A stretch of 64,000 nucleotides of DNA from PMG-095 sp037200885 (lineage in GTDB: Bacteria > Myxococcota_A > Polyangia > Polyangiales > Polyangiaceae). The notes below the pieces were generated by a model. That model did not search any database. It saw only the letters and a list, made by a program, of their open reading frames with translations, and was not told the DNA's origin. A program made the translations under genes and the position numbers. Within the stretch, counting starts at the first letter, position 1. Every line of letters starts with the position of its first letter. The stretch covers positions 1,922,001 through 1,986,000 of the forward strand of contig JBBCIN010000001.1 in assembly GCA_037200885.1 (NCBI GenBank), in the 5' to 3' direction. Positions 60,079-64,000 of the stretch are shown here, piece after piece.

Positions 60079-60921
60079 TTACTTACATTCGATCGGTGGC
60101 AGCTCAGCTGGGCTCGTGCCGCTCGAGACCAACGCGGCATAGGCGAACAGCGAGCGCCAGCGGTCGACGCGCACGAACTCCGAACGATCGCGCGTGTGCT
60201 CGTCGCCATCCATCGCGCTTGCGGAGATCACCCCGAGGATCTCGCCGCCCTCGGTGCTGACGGCCGGGCCGCCCGAATCACCCGGGCAAATCGCCGCCGA
60301 AAGCCGGAACCTGCCCTCGGAAACCAGCTCGATGCTGCCGCCCGCGCGGTGTTTGCGATGCACGCCGTCCGACGACAGCGCGCAGCGACCAAAGCCGATC
60401 GGCTCGATCTGGTCGCGCTTGCCAGGCGGCGCTTCCAAACGCGCGGCCCGCGTCGCCACGCCAAGCAGCTTCCGCTCCAGCACCAACACCGCCAAATCAC
60501 CCTCGCCCGAGACGTAGCCGCAGCTCGGCGCGAGGATGGCGCGCACGCCCACCTCCCCCCATGGCAGGTAGTCCCCCCCCAGCTCGACGCGCACCTGATC
60601 GGGCCGCACTTCACGCTCGAGCGCAGCCCCATCGCGGTCGTGCGCAGCCACGCAATGGTGCGCCGTCAACACGCGATCCTCTTGAATCAAAGCGCCGGAA
60701 CAGGTGACCGACCCGACCACGATGCGCACGACGTAATCGTCATCTTTGGCCAACGCGGGCGGCATCGCCTCGTCCAAAATGGGCGCCGATTGATTGCCCA
60801 GCGCCGCCGGCACCGCGACCGCCGCCGGCTGACCCCCGAACAGCCGCGCGCACCCCGACAGCGAGAGCGTGAGCGCACCCCAGGCAATGCCACCGTTCAA
60901 GACTCGGCCCAAATACAGCAC
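60079..60921 (-). CDS. Trypsin-like serine protease lipoprotein
   Basis: 280 residues. Lipobox LSLSGC near residues 19-24. S1 protease triad visible: LTAHHCV (His), GDLAVLVLE (Asp) and CPGDSGGP (Ser), with RIVVGSVTCSGALIQEDRVL at the start of the mature domain. Probably degrades or processes proteins in the envelope. Coding is GC-rich like its neighbours; it lies 69 bases from the signal-peptidase-like gene. Confidence 0.88.
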   Translation of the reverse strand: MLYLGRVLNGGIAWGALTLSLSGCARLFGGQPAAVAVPAALGNQSAPILDEAMPPALAKDDDYVVRIVVGSVTCSGALIQEDRVLTAHHCVAAHDRDGAALEREVRPDQVRVELGGDYLPWGEVGVRAILAPSCGYVSGEGDLAVLVLERKLLGVATRAARLEAPPGKRDQIEPIGFGRCALSSDGVHRKHRAGGSIELVSEGRFRLSAAICPGDSGGPAVSTEGGEILGVISASAMDGDEHTRDRSEFVRVDRWRSLFAYAALVSSGTSPAELPPIECK

Positions 60922-61070
60922 CTGTGGTTACTGACAGCTCGCGCGCCCAAAAGTTCTGACAAAAGATCTCCGCTCAGTCTTGGGTCCCTCTTTGCACCCG
61001 CAGCGACAAAAGTCGCACTTACACCCAGCTTATCGCACCTGGACACGGGCATCTCGTTTCGAGAATTGGG

Positions 61071-61116
61071 TTGATGGTCACCCGCCACGTCAAAGCGCGG
61101 CGCAGCCTTCGGCGTC
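61071..61116 (+). repeat. Dispersed element TTGATGGTCAC...GCCTTCGGCGTC, copy 4
   Basis: Single unit, TTGATGGTCACCCGCC ... GCAGCCTTCGGCGTC, in the gap upstream of proB's end. Confidence 0.7.
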
Positions 61117-61342
61117 GAGGGCCGATCCGGAGAACCCGCGCATAGAAACCGCGTTTGAACGGCTCCTCGAGAGGCCAGCAAAATCGCCAAGATTTCCAAG
61201 ATCGCCCAGAGCTCGGAGCGGCCTTTCGCCACGACACCACAGCATCCTGGGTGCTCTCGGGTTTGCAGAGCCGAGCCTTGCCAGCGTGGGCTCGTGGCAG
61301 TGGCATGATGCGCCGACAATAGTGCGCGCTCCGAGGTGCGTT

Positions 61343-61362
61343 GCTGGAGCGCGATCGCCCCC
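61343..61362 (+). repeat. GCTGGnnCGCGATCGCCCC motif, copy 4
   Basis: GCTGGAGCGCGATCGCCCCC, 17 bases from the stop codon of proB. Same family as 1668, 20533 and 54015. It follows dispersed-element copy 4 in the same gap, as at 1585-1687. Confidence 0.5.
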
Positions 61363-61378
61363 TCATCAGGCCCGGGCG

Positions 61379-62470
61379 TCAGAGCGAGACGACGAGGTCG
61401 TCTTTGTGGACGACGACGAGTTCGATCGCGGTGTCGCCGAAGCTGGCGCTGAGCTCGGCGCCCTTTTTGCCGGCGGCGCGGGCGACGTCGGCGGTGCCGA
61501 GGCGCGTGAGACCGCGCGCGATTTCGATGCCGTCGAGGCCGACGAGGCGGACGGAGTCGCCCGCGTTGAATTCGCCGCTGACGCCCACGATCCCGATCGG
61601 GAGCAGGCTGCTCTTGCCTTCGCGCATCGCGCGCACGGCGCCTGCGTCCAAGAGCAAGCTGCCTTTGGGGCGCAGGGTGAAGGCGATCCAGTGTTTGCGG
61701 GCTTTGAGGGGCGGGCCCAAGAGTGGAAAGAGCGTGCCGATGTCCGCGCCCGCGACGATCTCGGTCAGAACGTTGGGAAGTGCGGCGGGGGCGATCACGA
61801 CGGACGCGCCGGAGCGCGTGGCTTTGCGTGCGGCAGCGACTTTGCTGCCCATGCCGCCGGAGCCCATGCGGTCGGCTTTGGGCGCGAGGAGGACCATTTG
61901 CTGCTCCGCCGTCATCGTCGGGATGCGCGCTCCGTTTTCGTCGAGCACACCTTCGACGTCGGTCAGCAGCACGAGCAGGTCTGCACCCACCAGGGGCACG
62001 ACCATCGATGCGAGCTGATCGTTGTCACCGAAGCGGATCTCGTCGGTGGCCACGGTGTCGTTTTCGTTGATGATCGGCACCGCGTTGGCGTCGAGCAGTG
62101 CACCGAGCGCTTCGCGCGCGTTGTTCAGGCGCTCGCGATCCGCGAGATCGGCATACGAGAGGAGGACTTGTGCGGGCGTGAGGCCGACTGCACCGAAGGC
62201 TTCGTCGTAACGGCGCATCAGCACGCTTTGACCGGCCGCGGCGGAGGCTTGCAGCTGCGCGACCTCTTTCGGTTTGGCTTTGTAGCCGAGCCGGTTCCAA
62301 CCGAGTGCGATGGCACCGCTGGTGACGACGACGGTGCCGCATTTGTTCTGGGCGAGCTCGGCCACCTGGCGCGCGAGACGCGTCGGAAACTCTGGATCGC
62401 TCGCGATCGTGCGCGATCCAATCTTGACGATCAGACGTCGGGTCTTCAAGAGCTCGGGACGAACGGCCAC
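61379..62470 (-). CDS. proB: Glutamate 5-kinase
   Basis: First enzyme of proline biosynthesis; phosphorylates glutamate. 363 residues. VVVTSGAIALGWNRLG near the N terminus, INENDTVATDEIRFGDNDQL, and GSGGMGSKVAAARKATRSGA are strong amino-acid kinase/ProB motifs; the C-terminal 80 residues form a PUA domain, as in E. coli ProB. proA is not in the window. Confidence 0.95.
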   Translation of the reverse strand: MAVRPELLKTRRLIVKIGSRTIASDPEFPTRLARQVAELAQNKCGTVVVTSGAIALGWNRLGYKAKPKEVAQLQASAAAGQSVLMRRYDEAFGAVGLTPAQVLLSYADLADRERLNNAREALGALLDANAVPIINENDTVATDEIRFGDNDQLASMVVPLVGADLLVLLTDVEGVLDENGARIPTMTAEQQMVLLAPKADRMGSGGMGSKVAAARKATRSGASVVIAPAALPNVLTEIVAGADIGTLFPLLGPPLKARKHWIAFTLRPKGSLLLDAGAVRAMREGKSSLLPIGIVGVSGEFNAGDSVRLVGLDGIEIARGLTRLGTADVARAAGKKGAELSASFGDTAIELVVVHKDDLVVSL

Positions 62471-62594
62471 GCGCGCTCATTAGCATAAAGAGATCCCCGA
62501 AGCGGCCTTCTGGCCGCGCTTGCCGCGGCGACGCCGTTGCCGTCCGGCAGCGAGACTGTAAGGTTTGCCCGTCCTCGGGAGTTTCAAAGGCGAA

Positions 62595-64000
62595 ATGATG
62601 CGATTCCAATCGTTCTGCGGGCTCTCGGCGGCGCTCGCGGTGGTCACGGCCTGCGGCCAAAAGCCGGCGGCTACGCCGAGCACCGGCCCGACCGCACACA
62701 GCCGCTCCGATGCCAGTGCCAGCGAGCAGGTCTCGCTCACCGTGTACAACCAAAATTTCGGTTTGGTACGCGAGGTGCGCAAAGTACATCTCGGCACGGG
62801 CAACGTCGAGCTGTCGTACGCGGACGTGTCCGCGCACATTCAACCCGAGACCGTGCACCTGAAGAGCCTCGGCACTGACGCTGGCATCTCGGTCTTGGAG
62901 CAAAACTATCGCTACGATTTGCTGACCCCGGACACCTTGCTCAAAAAGTATGTCGGTAAGACGATCAAGATCTACCGCTACAACGAGCAAACGGGCATCG
63001 ACGAAGAGAAACGAGCCGAGGTGCTGTCGGTCGAAGGCGGCGCCGTGCTGAAGATCGACGGGCAGATCACGTCGAACTTCGTGGGCCGCTACGCGTTCCC
63101 GGAAGTGCCCGAAAATCTGGTGCAGAAGCCGACTCTGGTTTGGTTGCTCGCGAGCGCGGCTGCCGATCAGCGCGTGGAAGTCACTTACCTCACGCAAGGG
63201 CTCGATTGGCACGCGGACTACGTGCTGACCGTCGATGCCGAGGACAAGCTCGGTGACCTCAACGGTTGGGTCACGCTCAAGAACGACACCGGTACCAGCT
63301 ACGAGAGCGCGCAGTTGAAGCTAGTCGCGGGCGACGTGCAGCGCATCACTCCCCAAGCAATGCGGCGGCCGAGTGCCCGTGGAGATCTGTCCATGCTCTC
63401 GTCGGATTCTGCGTTCCAAGAAGAGAGTCTGTCCGAGTATCACCTGTACGCGCTCGACCGACCGACGAGTTTACTCGACAAGGAACAGAAGCAGGTCAGC
63501 CTGCTTTCGGCGTCGGACATCGCGTTGACCAAGAAGCTGATCTTCTCCAGCGCGCCCGAGTGGTTCCACGCCGACTACGCACAAGGAGGCTTACCGAGTC
63601 AGAAGATCGGCGTGTATTTGGATGTGCCGAACAAGCAGCAGAACCACCTGGGTATGCCGCTGCCAAAAGGCACGGTGCGCGTCTACAAATCCGACCAGAA
63701 CGGCCAAAAGCAGTTCATCGGCGAAGATTCGATCGACCACACGCCGCGCGACGAAAAGCTTCGCATCAAACTCGGCGCCGCGTTCGACGTCGTTGGCGAG
63801 CGCACTGAGAAGTCCTGGCATGCGCTCGGCACCTGCGCGGGCGAAAGCGAGTGGGAGATCGCGCTGCGCAATCACAAGGACACGCCCGAGAGCGTGGAGG
63901 TCGACGAAAGCGCTGGCGGTGATTGGCAGATCTTGTCCTCGAGTTTGCCGGCGACGAAGCGGAACTCGACCACGTTTACTTTCGATGTGCGGCTCGCTCC
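62595..64000 (+). CDS. DUF4139-like lipoprotein, cut by window end
   Basis: At least 468 residues; no stop before the end. Signal and lipobox MMRFQSFCGLSAALAVVTAC (62595 or 62598 start), then SLTVYNQNFGLVREVRKVHL, TYLTQGLDWHADYVLTVDA and LNGWVTLKNDTGTSYESAQL, the pattern of DUF4139 proteins. Function unknown; probably an envelope or surface lipoprotein. Divergent from proB. Confidence 0.75.
   Translation, partial: MMRFQSFCGLSAALAVVTACGQKPAATPSTGPTAHSRSDASASEQVSLTVYNQNFGLVREVRKVHLGTGNVELSYADVSAHIQPETVHLKSLGTDAGISVLEQNYRYDLLTPDTLLKKYVGKTIKIYRYNEQTGIDEEKRAEVLSVEGGAVLKIDGQITSNFVGRYAFPEVPENLVQKPTLVWLLASAAADQRVEVTYLTQGLDWHADYVLTVDAEDKLGDLNGWVTLKNDTGTSYESAQLKLVAGDVQRITPQAMRRPSARGDLSMLSSDSAFQEESLSEYHLYALDRPTSLLDKEQKQVSLLSASDIALTKKLIFSSAPEWFHADYAQGGLPSQKIGVYLDVPNKQQNHLGMPLPKGTVRVYKSDQNGQKQFIGEDSIDHTPRDEKLRIKLGAAFDVVGERTEKSWHALGTCAGESEWEIALRNHKDTPESVEVDESAGGDWQILSSSLPATKRNSTTFTFDVRLA

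Larger units (their letters stand above)
60922..61378. other. Gene-poor gap with repeat copies
   Basis: 457 bases between the serine protease and proB. It holds dispersed-element copy 4 (61071-61116) and a CGCGATCGCCCC motif (61343-61362); I see no RNA gene or plausible open frame. Confidence 0.6.

Overview
The window looks like a chromosome segment of a GC-rich myxobacterium (phylum Myxococcota, probably class Polyangia; genus not assignable from sequence alone). Supporting signs are the many lipoproteins with low-complexity Pro/Ala/Gly linkers, a PilZ protein of the Myxococcus type, an MXAN_5187-like protein, a matrixin protease with a MYXO-CTERM-like tail, an FHA protein with zinc ribbons, a Ser/Thr kinase, and an oxidosqualene cyclase. 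No rRNA, secure tRNA, phage, insertion sequence or CRISPR array was found.

Layout. 0.3-8.4 kb (+): a transpeptidase-type penicillin-binding protein, three propeller-like lipoproteins with a small outer-membrane barrel, and small conserved proteins. 8.4-14.2 kb (-): a lipoprotein, a 981-residue peptidase/TolB-propeller/barrel protein, a PilZ gene that appears frameshifted, and a formyltransferase-like protein lacking the catalytic Asn. 14.3-23.5 kb (+): ftsE-ftsX-envC-like division module, AEC transporter, two small proteins of unknown role, RluA-type pseudouridine synthase and a Ser/Thr kinase. 23.6-31.3 kb: MXAN_5187-like protein, lipoproteins, lgt, metallophosphoesterase, a methyltransferase with a regulatory domain, and a matrixin protease.

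31.5-47.8 kb is the most remarkable part: a compact locus for making, modifying and moving sterols. On the minus strand lie a sulfotransferase, a Rieske oxygenase (SdmA-like) and an SDR reductase (SdmB-like). Divergently, on the plus strand, lie a geranylgeranyl-reductase-type flavoprotein, squalene epoxidase, squalene synthase, oxidosqualene cyclase, and homologues of the bacterial sterol transport proteins BstB, BstC and BstA, mostly with 1-14 base overlaps. A lipoprotein, a predicted outer-membrane barrel and a DUF2141 protein follow. The cyclase has the Tyr/His/Ile residues typical of cycloartenol synthases. An APS kinase gene flanks the locus, so together with the sulfotransferase the locus may make sulfated sterols. 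That is a hypothesis from gene context.

47.8-53.9 kb (-): BtuCDF-like ABC importer, coaX, a HEAT-repeat/cyclophilin lipoprotein and a YdcF-like protein. 54-64 kb: S41 protease, pcnB, GNAT acetyltransferase, FHA protein, a signal-peptidase-like protein with an altered dyad, trypsin-like protease, proB, and a DUF4139-like lipoprotein cut by the window end.

Intergenic DNA carries three dispersed repeat types: inverted pairs of GTGAAC hexamer arrays, a roughly 48-base element running from TTGATGGTCAC to GCCTTCGGCGTC (once as an inverted pair), and a short motif ending in CGCGATCGCCCC. Several of these lie together in the same gaps.
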